From positions 558,001 to 622,000 of the forward strand of contig NZ_FRXO01000002.1 of the NCBI RefSeq assembly GCF_900148505.1: a stretch of DNA of 64,000 bases, given 5' to 3'. Shown piece after piece: positions 35,053-43,488 of this stretch. The position numbers and the translations under genes are program-made. The notes under the pieces were generated by a model, which made no database searches, had not been told where the DNA came from, and saw nothing but the letters and a program-made list of their open reading frames with translations. Numbering within the stretch: the first letter of the stretch is position 1; every line of letters starts with the position of its first letter. Source of the DNA: Pseudoxanthobacter soli DSM 19599. Its GTDB lineage: Bacteria; Pseudomonadota; Alphaproteobacteria; Rhizobiales; Segnochrobactraceae.

Positions 35053-36897
35053 TTATTGCGCGCGGTCGAGCGCCACGATGGCGTGCATGTCGTCGACCAG
35101 CGCATAGATCACCGACTGGAGATCCGCGTAGTCCTGCGGCTGAACCACTCTCTGCTTCAGCACCAGATGCCGGTGCACCGCAAGCTGCGCACCGTCGAGC
35201 GTGTAGGCGGCGGTGTAGGCGCCGACGCCGTTGTCGACGCTCACCGCCGGCGGCAGCGCCTTCAGGCTCCATCCGTCCGGCAGGGAGATCGTCGACGTCC
35301 ACGTCACGTCGACGATGTCGAGCTCGAACGGCAGCGTCCGCTTGGCCGTCCGGGTGAGATAGCCGCGCAACGCCGGCACGGGCGCGAAGTTCGGGCCCAC
35401 CGGCAGCATCATGTAGGGCGCATCGGGCGCGATGCCGTGGGGGCTCGTCCAGCTCGCGCGGATCTCGAACGGCGTGTCGAGGTTCTCCGGATCGGTCGTC
35501 CTGATGCGGCCGAAGCCACCTTCAAGGGTCGAGCCGAGCCGCGCTTCCATCTGGCGCGCCGCGTCGGCGTGACTGGCGAGCAGCGCGCGCAGCTCCGCCG
35601 CCACCACCGGGGTCATCGTCGCCGTGAGGTCGCCGGCCATCGTCCCGTCGGCTTCGATGGCGATCCGGGAGGTCGCCTCGAACGCGGCGGAGGCCGGCGT
35701 CAGCGCGGGCGTGGTCTTCATCGCCGGCTGTTCGGCCGCGATCACCACGGTCTTGCCGGCCAGCGTCCGGTCGAGCACGCCGAACGCCGCGAACTGGTCG
35801 GTCGGGTCGTCGAACAGGTCATAGTCGGGCAGGTAGACGATGACGTGGTTGAACATCGACGAGAACGGCACCGGCGGCGGTGTGTAGATGTCGCCGAGAT
35901 TGATCAGCGCCGGGGCGGAGCGGATGCCGACCGCCGCCAGCAGCGCCTGCATCAGGGCGACATGATCCTTGCAGTCGCCGTAGCCGTTCTTCAGCACCGT
36001 CGCCGCATCGTGGGGCACCAGCGTGGCGCCCTCGTCGAGCCAGACGGCGAGATAACGGATGTTGTCGGTCATCCAGTCGTGGATGGCGTGGGCGGCATCG
36101 GGGCCGGTCCTGTCGCCGACGATCCGGGCCGCCAGCGCCTTGATGTCGGGCGTCACAGCGATCTTGTCGATGCTGTTGCGCTGGTAGATCGCGCCGATCT
36201 CCTCATAGCTCTTCAGCGAGGACGCCATGAAGATCGGCCCCGTCTCCACGATCGGAAGCGCATGGGGCTCCTCGTCGGTGACGAGCGGATGGGTGAGCCG
36301 AAGCTGCGCCGTGATCGTCCGGGTGTCGCCGCTCGAGGTGTCGGAGACCTCGAAGCCGCCTTCCTGGCCGATCGTCAGGGGAAGGTCCTTCGGCAGGCGG
36401 ATGGAGACGCCGAGCGTGCCGACGCCGGTGCGGGAGGGCACGAACGCCTCGTTGAAGCCGAACAGCGGCAGCGTCTTCACGGTCAGCTGGTAGGCGACAT
36501 GGACGCGGCTGCCGATCCTGAGCTGGGGCAGGATCAGGGTCGCGGTCTGGGTGGAGACGAAGCCGGGGCTGTTGCGCGCCGCCTCCGAGGGGCGGACCAG
36601 CACGGAGTTCGGCGCCGGCTCCTGCCGCGTTCCGTCCGGTTCCTGCACCCAGGCCTCGACGAAGCGCACGGAGCTTGTCGCGGGATCGAAGGTCACCGCC
36701 TGTTCGCTGTGCCCCGCCGCGTCTTCCGGCGTGCGGATCGTGCTCTCGCCCGTCACCGTCAGCACATAGGAATAATCCTGCGCGATCTGGAAATCGTAGG
36801 TCAGCAGGTCGCCCGCGCTTGCCGCGTCGTCGGCCCGCGCCGTGGCGATCACGAGGAGCGAAAGGACGGCACTCAACAACACACCGAGGCGGGGCAT
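35053..36897 (-). CDS. DUF3857 / transglutaminase-like periplasmic protein
   Basis: A 614-residue exported protein. Residues 1-24 are a signal peptide (VLLSAVLSLLVIATARA). Residues about 50-250 are a DUF3857 beta-domain. Residues about 265-400 are a transglutaminase-like cysteine protease fold with NGYGDCKDHVALMQALL (catalytic Cys), FNHVIVYLPDYDLFDDPTD (His and Asp). A beta-rich C-terminal half of 220 residues follows. GGAG sits six bases before the ATG. Proteins of this design occur in many Gram-negatives, and their substrates are mostly unknown. Repeat copy 6 lies directly upstream, with no other partner gene on this strand in close spacing. Confidence 0.85.
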   Translation of the reverse strand: MPRLGVLLSAVLSLLVIATARADDAASAGDLLTYDFQIAQDYSYVLTVTGESTIRTPEDAAGHSEQAVTFDPATSSVRFVEAWVQEPDGTRQEPAPNSVLVRPSEAARNSPGFVSTQTATLILPQLRIGSRVHVAYQLTVKTLPLFGFNEAFVPSRTGVGTLGVSIRLPKDLPLTIGQEGGFEVSDTSSGDTRTITAQLRLTHPLVTDEEPHALPIVETGPIFMASSLKSYEEIGAIYQRNSIDKIAVTPDIKALAARIVGDRTGPDAAHAIHDWMTDNIRYLAVWLDEGATLVPHDAATVLKNGYGDCKDHVALMQALLAAVGIRSAPALINLGDIYTPPPVPFSSMFNHVIVYLPDYDLFDDPTDQFAAFGVLDRTLAGKTVVIAAEQPAMKTTPALTPASAAFEATSRIAIEADGTMAGDLTATMTPVVAAELRALLASHADAARQMEARLGSTLEGGFGRIRTTDPENLDTPFEIRASWTSPHGIAPDAPYMMLPVGPNFAPVPALRGYLTRTAKRTLPFELDIVDVTWTSTISLPDGWSLKALPPAVSVDNGVGAYTAAYTLDGAQLAVHRHLVLKQRVVQPQDYADLQSVIYALVDDMHAIVALDRAQ

Positions 36898-37038
36898 ATC
36901 CACTCCACGCAAGAACCAGCGGGCGTGAGCCTCCTATGCCCCGCGCCGAAAATCAACGCGCGGTGCGGACGCGAACCATGGCGGGACACCGCAGGGCGGC
37001 GCCCCGGCCGGCCCGGCGCCGGGTGGTCCGGCGCCCCC

Positions 37039-37153
37039 GAGCGCTTTCCGATCGGATGGACTCATCCGATCGACAAGAAATCGCTCCAGATTCAAAGCCT
37101 TGAGCATATCCTTGTCGTTCAGATCGGTTCGATCTGAACGGGGTATGCTCTAG
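37039..37153 (-). repeat. RIME-like dispersed repeat, copy 6 (reverse), supplying a stop codon
   Basis: A 115 bp reverse copy from GAGCGCTTTCCGATCGG to GGTATGCTCTAG. Its terminal CTAG contains the TAG stop (37150-37152, read on the reverse strand) of the antiporter gene, so the element edge defines that protein's C-terminus. Confidence 0.92.
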
Positions 37154-38712
37154 GGGGCCGGCGCAGCCGGGGCCGGCGTTTCTGTCGTCGCAGGTGTTTC
37201 CGTCGTCGCAGGCCCCGTGATCGCGGCGCCGGGCTGGGGCGAGCGCGTCCGCAGCAGCAGGTCTTCCCGCTTGCCGACGGATTCCCAGAACATCAGCGCC
37301 AGCGCGGCGATGGTGATGGCCAGCGTGACATAGCGCACCCACCGGGGCGCCTTCCCGCCCGGTTCCATGCGGTGCTCCTCGATGTCGCGCTTGTGGTTCA
37401 GCGCCAGGGCATAGAACACGATGGTGGAGATGACGAAGATCAGCGACCAGCGCGTCTGGTTGCCGTCCGAGCCGACCAGGGCCCAGAGACTATAGACCGC
37501 CGCAATGACCGCGATGATCGAGTAGAGGCCATATTCGCCCTGCGGCATCGCCTTGTAGCCGAGCACCTTGATGGCGATGGCCGAATAGATATACGGCAGC
37601 AGCGTCATGATGACCGCGATGGACGCGATCTTGCCGAACTGCGCGCTCGCCGTCGGCGACATCGTGGCGAAGATCTGCACGGTCATGATGACCGCCACGA
37701 TCGCGAGCCCGATCGACGGCACTCCCTTGGCGTTCACCTTGGCGAACACGTTGGGAAAAAGACCGTCGTCGGCCGCCGCCTTGGCGGTCTGGCCCACCAG
37801 CAGCGTCCAGCCGGCCAGCGAACCGAGGCAGCCGATGGCGGCGCAGGCCGCGACCGCGTCGCCGGCCCAGCCGCCGAGCGCGAGGCGCGCGGCATCGGCG
37901 AACGGCGCCGACGAAGCGACGAGCTGGCCGTTCGGGATCATGCCCATGATCGCTGTCGAGGACAGGATGTAGCATACCGCCGCCAGCGTGACGCCGGCGA
38001 GCGTGGCGATCGGCACGTTGCGGCGCGGATTCTCGACGACCCCGGCCGAGACCGAGGCCGTCTCGACGCCGATGAAGGCCCAAAGCGTGAAATTCAGCGT
38101 CATGCCGACGGCGCTGAGACCATCCTTGCCCGAGACGTTCCAGCCGGCGGCGTAGGTCGCCGAGGAGAACCAGAACCACCCGATCAGCGCCATGCCGATG
38201 ATCGGCACCAGCGCGAACATGGTGGTGAGCGATTGCAGCCGCCCGACGAATTTCGGCCCGAGGATGTTGGCGTAGGTGAAGAACCACACCACCGCCACCT
38301 GGGCGAACGCCAGGATCAGCGGCTGCTTCAGCACCGGGAAGAAGTGGCTGAGATAGCCGAGCCCGGCGACCGCGAGCCCGACATTGCCGACGACGTTGGC
38401 GAGCCAGTAGATCAGGTTGGTCTGGTAGCCCATATAATCGCCGAACGCCTTGCGGGCGTAGGCATAGGGACCGCCCGCGGCGGGATCGATCGCCGCGAGG
38501 CGCGCGAACACCAGCGCGAGGGCCAGCGCGCCGATCAGCGTCACGATCCAGCCGAACACCGCGATGCCGCCGATGGCGGCGAGATTGGCCGGCAGCATGA
38601 ACACGCCGGAGCCCATCATGTTGCCGGCCACCATCAGCGTGGCGGCGATGACGCCGATCTTGCCGCTGTCCGCGGGCGCCGCCCTGTCCGTCGCCGTTGC
38701 CGCCGTCGCCAT
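37150..38712 (-). CDS. APC-family amino acid/polyamine antiporter (CadB/PotE/AdiC-like)
   Basis: A 520-residue inner-membrane transporter with 12 helices. IGVIAATLMVAGNMMGSGVFMLP is the helix 1 signature of the basic amino acid/polyamine antiporter group, and FIGVETASVSAGVVENPRRNVP follows in the sixth helix region. These proteins exchange an external amino acid for its internal decarboxylation product, which consumes protons. The decarboxylase gene just upstream on the same strand (73 bp gap) fits an acid-resistance or polyamine pair. The C-terminal TTETPATTETPAPAAPAP tail is unusual and ends at the edge of repeat copy 6. GGGGAG lies upstream of the ATG. Confidence 0.9.
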   Translation of the reverse strand: MATAATATDRAAPADSGKIGVIAATLMVAGNMMGSGVFMLPANLAAIGGIAVFGWIVTLIGALALALVFARLAAIDPAAGGPYAYARKAFGDYMGYQTNLIYWLANVVGNVGLAVAGLGYLSHFFPVLKQPLILAFAQVAVVWFFTYANILGPKFVGRLQSLTTMFALVPIIGMALIGWFWFSSATYAAGWNVSGKDGLSAVGMTLNFTLWAFIGVETASVSAGVVENPRRNVPIATLAGVTLAAVCYILSSTAIMGMIPNGQLVASSAPFADAARLALGGWAGDAVAACAAIGCLGSLAGWTLLVGQTAKAAADDGLFPNVFAKVNAKGVPSIGLAIVAVIMTVQIFATMSPTASAQFGKIASIAVIMTLLPYIYSAIAIKVLGYKAMPQGEYGLYSIIAVIAAVYSLWALVGSDGNQTRWSLIFVISTIVFYALALNHKRDIEEHRMEPGGKAPRWVRYVTLAITIAALALMFWESVGKREDLLLRTRSPQPGAAITGPATTETPATTETPAPAAPAP

Positions 38713-38785
38713 CGCCGCTTTCTCCCCTTGCGGATTTCCCGGAGATCCGCGCCCGCCGTCGTGTCCGTTCCGGCCGTTGCCGGTG

Positions 38786-41092
38786 TCAGGCCGCTTCCGG
38801 CCGCTTGACGCAGTGGATGCGGTAGGCGCCGTCCTCCACCTCCACGCCGTGGGTGTCGTGGGTGAAGCCGGGGAAGCGCAGGTCGAAGGCTTCGAGCGCC
38901 CTGAGATAGCCGATCAGCGGGCCGTCGGCCGCGCCGGCGTTCTCGCCCGGCATCATCAGCGGAATGCCCGGCGGATAGGGCACGACGCCCGTCGCCACGG
39001 TGCGGCCGGCGAGTTCGTCGAGGCCGAGCTGCTCCACATCGCCCCTGACCAGCGTCTCGTAGGCCTGCACCGGGCTCATGTCCGGGTGCGGCAGCACCGA
39101 GAAGGCATCCGCCATGGCCGCCGTGGTGCCGAGTTCCGACATCGCCTCGAACATCATGTCGCAGAGCTGGCGAAGCCCGAGCGTGCCGTAGCGGTCGCCG
39201 TGGGCGGCGACGAGGTCGGGCAGCACTTCGGCAAGGCGCACGTCGGCGTCGTAGTCGCGCTTGAAGTCGAGCAGCGCGTTGACGAGCGTGCCCCACTTGC
39301 CCTTGGTCACGCCGAGGGAGAACAGGAACAGGATGGTGAAGTCCGTGGTCTTCTCCACCACGATGCCGCGCGCGTCGAGATAGGCGGTGACCACGGCCGC
39401 CGGGATGCCGACCGGCATCAGCCCGCCGGTGGCGGCGACGCCCGGCGTCACCACCGAGACCTTGATCGGGTCGAGCATGCAGTAGCCGTCCTCGACGTCG
39501 CCGAAGCCGTGCCACTGGGCGCCGGGCTTCAGCACCCAGGCGGAGGGATCGCGGACGAGAAGCGCCTCCGGCGCCTCGTGGAACGGCATCACCTTGCCCG
39601 TCGCGGGGTCGCGCACCGTGTCCGGCTGCCAGACGTCGAAGAACCAGCTGCCGCTGTCGGACAGCTCCGTGTTGATGCGCGCCACCGTCTGGCGGAACGA
39701 CACCGCCTCGCGGATCGATTCCGTTGTCAGCGCCTTGCCGGACGGGCCGTCCATCATCGCCGCCGAGATGTCGTTCGAGGCGATGATGGCGTATTGCGGC
39801 GAGGTGGAGGCGTGCATCATGAACGCCTCGTTGAAGCGCCCGTGGGGAATGGCGCGCCGTCCGTCGCGGACGTGGATGAACGAGGCCTGGGAGAGCGCGG
39901 CGAGAAGCTTGTGGGTCGACTGGGTGGCGAACACCGTGGGCTTCGAGGCATCGTGGTCGCCCGGCTCGCCGTGCATCGCGAAGCGGTCGCGATAGAGCGG
40001 ATTGAACCGGGCGTAGCCGTACCATGCCTCGTCGAAATGCAGCCGGTCGACGCTTTCGCCGAGCAGTTCCTCGACGCGGGTGACGTTGTAGCAGAGGCCG
40101 TCATAGGTCGAGTTGGTGATGACGGCATGGACCGGCGTCGGGTCGATCTCCGGCGTCACCAGCGGGTTGTCGGCGATGGCCCGGCGGACGCCGACCGGCG
40201 TCAGGTGTTCCGGGCGGATCGGGCCGATGATGCCGTAGCGGTTGCGCGACGGCAGCAGATAGGTCGGGATCGCGCCCGACATGGTCATCGCGTGCTCGAC
40301 CGACTTGTGGCAGTTGCGGTCGCACAGCGCCACCTGGTTGCGCGTGACGCTCGCCATCAGGATGACGCGGTTCGAGGTCGATGAGCCGTTGGTGACCGTA
40401 TAGGAGCGGTGCGCGCCGAAGACCCGCGCGGCATAGGCCTCTCCGGCGCCGATCGGCCCGGAATGGTCGAGCAGGGATCCGAGATCGCCGACCGAGATCG
40501 ACAGGTCCGAGCGGAACAGGTTCTCGCCGAAGAACTCGAAGAAGGCGCGCCCGGCCGGATGCTTGAGGAAGGCTGTGCCGCCGGTGTGGCCCGGCGTGTG
40601 CCAGGAATATTCGAACACCTGGGCGAAGCGGACGAGCGCGGCGGCCATCGGCGGCAGCACGTTGTCGCGGTAGCGCCGCATCGCCGCGACGATGCGGCCG
40701 GAGATGAATTCCGGCGTGTCCTCGAGCAGCCAGATGAAATCGTCGGCGTCGGTCATCACCTGCACCGAGAGCGAGGAGGCGGCGGTGCGCTCGGCGAGCA
40801 GGAACACCGGCATTGCCGCGTTGCGCTCCCTCAGCGCCGTCAGCAGCGCCTCGGCATCGCTATGGTCGTTCCCATCGCCGAGATCCCAGTCCAGCACGAG
40901 GCACTGGATCGAGGCGTCGTTGAGGGCGACCGAGCGGCCGTCGTCGGCCGAAAGCGCCTCCACCACCTCGACGTCCCGGCCGCGCAGGTCCTCGATCAGC
41001 TTGCGCGCGGCCCGGCCCGTCGCCGTTTCGGCGCGCAGTTCGTCGTCCACGAACAGGAGCCGCATGCCGAGACGATTTTCCCTGGTGTCCAT
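38786..41092 (-). CDS. Orn/Lys/Arg decarboxylase (AdiA/SpeF/LdcC family)
   Basis: A 768-residue PLP-dependent fold type I decarboxylase of normal family length. Residues 1-130 are the receiver-like wing domain (LLFVDDELRAE, CLVLDWDLGDG). The core begins with YSWHTPGHTGGTAFLKHPAG; the PLP Lys is about residue 395 in ATQSTHKLLAALSQAS; HFDEAWYGYARFNPLY carries the Asp contacting the pyridine ring. The C-terminal domain includes GVVPYPPGIPLMMPGE. It releases CO2 and a diamine or agmatine, consuming a proton. Substrate (arginine, lysine or ornithine) is not decidable by eye; the fused wing and the antiporter partner fit inducible acid resistance. GGGGAGG precedes the ATG. Confidence 0.92.
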   Translation of the reverse strand: MDTRENRLGMRLLFVDDELRAETATGRAARKLIEDLRGRDVEVVEALSADDGRSVALNDASIQCLVLDWDLGDGNDHSDAEALLTALRERNAAMPVFLLAERTAASSLSVQVMTDADDFIWLLEDTPEFISGRIVAAMRRYRDNVLPPMAAALVRFAQVFEYSWHTPGHTGGTAFLKHPAGRAFFEFFGENLFRSDLSISVGDLGSLLDHSGPIGAGEAYAARVFGAHRSYTVTNGSSTSNRVILMASVTRNQVALCDRNCHKSVEHAMTMSGAIPTYLLPSRNRYGIIGPIRPEHLTPVGVRRAIADNPLVTPEIDPTPVHAVITNSTYDGLCYNVTRVEELLGESVDRLHFDEAWYGYARFNPLYRDRFAMHGEPGDHDASKPTVFATQSTHKLLAALSQASFIHVRDGRRAIPHGRFNEAFMMHASTSPQYAIIASNDISAAMMDGPSGKALTTESIREAVSFRQTVARINTELSDSGSWFFDVWQPDTVRDPATGKVMPFHEAPEALLVRDPSAWVLKPGAQWHGFGDVEDGYCMLDPIKVSVVTPGVAATGGLMPVGIPAAVVTAYLDARGIVVEKTTDFTILFLFSLGVTKGKWGTLVNALLDFKRDYDADVRLAEVLPDLVAAHGDRYGTLGLRQLCDMMFEAMSELGTTAAMADAFSVLPHPDMSPVQAYETLVRGDVEQLGLDELAGRTVATGVVPYPPGIPLMMPGENAGAADGPLIGYLRALEAFDLRFPGFTHDTHGVEVEDGAYRIHCVKRPEAA

Positions 41093-41209
41093 TCCAGCGG
41101 CCTCCCCTTTACCTCAGGCCGGCGTGCCGGCCGTTTCGGGAAGGATGCACGCCTTTCACCGGCGCGAAACGAGAAAGATCAATTCCCGCCGCCCTTCCGG
41201 TTGCAACGG

Positions 41210-41231
41210 GCGCATTCTGGCCAGAATGCGC
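41210..41231. promoter_or_regulatory. 22 bp perfect palindrome upstream of the decarboxylase
   Basis: GCGCATTCTGG is followed at once by its exact complement. It lies 118 bp upstream of the decarboxylase start and 83 bp after the sugar-binding protein stop, so it could be an operator for the decarboxylase-antiporter unit or the second half of a compound terminator. Confidence 0.5.
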
Positions 41232-41263
41232 GGGGCGCGCTCCCGGGATGGGAACGCGCCCCG
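41231..41263 (-). terminator. Hairpin after the sugar ABC operon
   Basis: CGGGGCGCG pairs with CGCGCCCCG, and after one mismatch the stem continues with TCCC/GGGA around a 5-base loop. It lies 50 bases past the stop of the sugar-binding protein gene. There is no U-tract. Confidence 0.6.
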
Positions 41264-41313
41264 TTCGATGCAGAGGCCGTGGGCAGCGCCGGACGCCGGC
41301 CGCTTGAAGAGCC

Positions 41314-42375
41314 TCAGTTCGTGACGCCCTTGGCGATCCACGACGCCGTCACCTGGTCCTTCAGGTCGAAGCCCGGCAGCTTGGCGTTCAGCTCTTCCTC
41401 GTTCTTCACGTCGTTGTCGTTGAGGAATGTCTGGGTGATGAGGGTCGGCGGCAGCAGCACGCGGGTGTCCTTCAGTTCGCCGGTGCGGGCGAGCGCGACG
41501 GCCCGAAGCGCCGCGGCGCCGGTGCCCGACGCACTGACCGCCGAGGTCGCCACCCACGGGCTGCCCGGCTCGCGGATCGCCTGGATGTCGGAGGTCGAGA
41601 CGTCGACGCTGTAGATCTTGATCCGGTCGGAGAGGCCGGCCTCGTCGACCGCGATCTTGGCGCCGCGGGCGAACTCGTCCCAGGGCGCGAGGATGACGTT
41701 GATGTCCGGCTTGGCCCGCAGCGTCGCGGCGGTCTGGTTGGCGACGGTCTCGGCCGGGGTGTCGTCCACCGCGCCCCACTGCGCCAGCTGCTCGACCTTC
41801 GGATGCGCGGCCTTGAACGCCTTCCAGGCGACATCGCGCTTGTCGAGCGCGGGGAAGCCTTCGACATAGATGTAGCCGGCCTTGAAGGCGTCGCCGTTGT
41901 CCTTCACCGCCTGGCCCAGCACGAGGTCGAGCTGCTTCGACTCGTCCTGGTCGATGACGACCACCTCTTTCTGCGGCAGCGTGATGTTCTGCGCGACGAC
42001 GGTGATGCCCGCGTCGATCGCTTCCTGCACCACGTCCGAGACCGCCTCGCCCTTGCCGCCGGCGATGATGATGCCGTCGACGCCGAGATTGATCGCCTGA
42101 CGGATCTGCTCGCGCTCCTCGTCCGGCTTCTGACGGCCTTGGAACGAGCGCAGCTCGATGCCGAGCTCGTCGGCCTGGCGTTTCACGCCCGCCTCGTAGT
42201 TCTGGTAGTAGTCGCCGCCCGACAGGTAGACGATCAGCGCGACGCGCACGCCGCCCTTGTCGAACGGGGCCGGCGCGCCGGGAATGCCCGCGGCGGAGGC
42301 GGAGAAGCTCGCGAGCCCCAGCGGAGCGGCGATGGCCGCGGCGGCGGCAAGGCGGAGGAGTGAGCGACGGATCAC
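41314..42375 (-). CDS. Periplasmic sugar-binding protein of a ribose-type ABC transporter
   Basis: A 353-residue class I periplasmic binding protein (RbsB/TorT-like). Residues 1-29 are a signal peptide (LRLAAAAAIAAPLGLASFSASAA). The fold is read from VRVALIVYLSGGDYYQNYEAGVKRQADELG, INLGVDGIIIAGG, INVILAPWDEFARGAKIAVDEAG and IKIYSVDVSTSDIQAI. It is the last gene of a three-gene operon after the permease (69 bp gap). The substrate is probably a sugar or sugar-like compound; the binding pocket is not close enough to ribose, xylose or AI-2 receptors to name it. Confidence 0.88.
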   Translation of the reverse strand: MIRRSLLRLAAAAAIAAPLGLASFSASAAGIPGAPAPFDKGGVRVALIVYLSGGDYYQNYEAGVKRQADELGIELRSFQGRQKPDEEREQIRQAINLGVDGIIIAGGKGEAVSDVVQEAIDAGITVVAQNITLPQKEVVVIDQDESKQLDLVLGQAVKDNGDAFKAGYIYVEGFPALDKRDVAWKAFKAAHPKVEQLAQWGAVDDTPAETVANQTAATLRAKPDINVILAPWDEFARGAKIAVDEAGLSDRIKIYSVDVSTSDIQAIREPGSPWVATSAVSASGTGAAALRAVALARTGELKDTRVLLPPTLITQTFLNDNDVKNEEELNAKLPGFDLKDQVTASWIAKGVTN

Positions 42376-42444
42376 GGCGGACGTCCTTCTTTTGGCGAGA
42401 TCTTTGGTGTCGAGGTCTTTGGAAGCGGTGGATTTGCCGGCGGC

Positions 42445-43488
42445 TCATGCCGTGCGGCGCGCGAGCCCGAAGGTGAGAGCGAGCGCGCCGATGAGGACCG
42501 CGCCCTTGACGAAATCCTGGAGGTAGTAGGGCGCGTTCAGCATGGTCAGTCCGTTGAGCAGCACGCCCACGAACACCGCGCCGACCACGGTGCCGAACAC
42601 GTTGGGCCGGCTGGCGCCGAGCACCGCGTAGCCGATGAGCGAAGCCGCCACGGCATCGAGCATCAGGGAGTTGCCGGCGCTGACGTCGCCGCGCCCGAGC
42701 CGGGCGGCGAGCAGGATGCCGCCGAGCGACGCGATCAGCGACGACAGCACATAGGCTGAGGTGCGGTAGAGCCTGGTCGGCGCACCGGCGAGATGGGCGG
42801 CGAGTTCCGAGCCGCCGACCGCATAGAACACCCGGCCCCAGCGGGTTCGCTCCATCAGAAACCAGAACGCGACGGCGACCACGGCGAGCACGACCACCGG
42901 CACCGGCACCACGCCCCAGAGCCGGGCGCGGCCGAGCGCGAGGAATTCCGCCGGAAACACGCCGGTCGCCGACGAACCGTCGAGCAGGGCCATGCCGGGC
43001 GCGATCGAGCGGCCGCCGGTCGGGATCAGCTGCAGACCCGCGAGCAGGAACAGCATGCCGAGCGTCGCCAGCAGGTCCGGCACCCGCAGGCGCACGATCA
43101 GGAAGGCGTTGATGAGGCCGACCAGCGCGCCGATGGCGAGCGTCACCGCCACCGCCTCCAGCCCCGAGCCGTTCAGCACGATCAGCACATAGGCCGCCGC
43201 CATCTGGGAGAGCGCGGCGAGCGCGCCGACCGAAAGGTCGAACCCGCCGACAGCCGACGACACCGTCACACCGATGCCGAGCAGGGCGACGATCGCCACA
43301 GCCTGCAGGATGCTGAAGATGTTGGCGATGCGCAGGAAGGCCGGTTCCTGGGTCTGGAACGCCACGATCATGACGGCGAGCAGCACGAAGATGCCGCTCT
43401 TGATGGTGAGCTGGCGCCACGACAGGGCGTGGTCGGATCGCCGGCCCACCGTGACCGGCAGGGAAGGCTGGTTGGCGAGATCGGTCAT
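42445..43488 (-). CDS. Ribose-type ABC transporter permease
   Basis: A 347-residue inner-membrane permease of the RbsC/BPD_transp_2 family with 8-10 helices. GIGVTVSSAVGGFDLSVGAL and NAFLIVRLRVPDLLATLGM are the standard motifs, and RTRWGRVFYAVGGSELAAHLAG is the cytoplasmic loop contacting the ATPase. The gene starts in the ATGA overlap with the ATPase stop, indicating coupled translation. Confidence 0.92.
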   Translation of the reverse strand: MTDLANQPSLPVTVGRRSDHALSWRQLTIKSGIFVLLAVMIVAFQTQEPAFLRIANIFSILQAVAIVALLGIGVTVSSAVGGFDLSVGALAALSQMAAAYVLIVLNGSGLEAVAVTLAIGALVGLINAFLIVRLRVPDLLATLGMLFLLAGLQLIPTGGRSIAPGMALLDGSSATGVFPAEFLALGRARLWGVVPVPVVVLAVVAVAFWFLMERTRWGRVFYAVGGSELAAHLAGAPTRLYRTSAYVLSSLIASLGGILLAARLGRGDVSAGNSLMLDAVAASLIGYAVLGASRPNVFGTVVGAVFVGVLLNGLTMLNAPYYLQDFVKGAVLIGALALTFGLARRTA

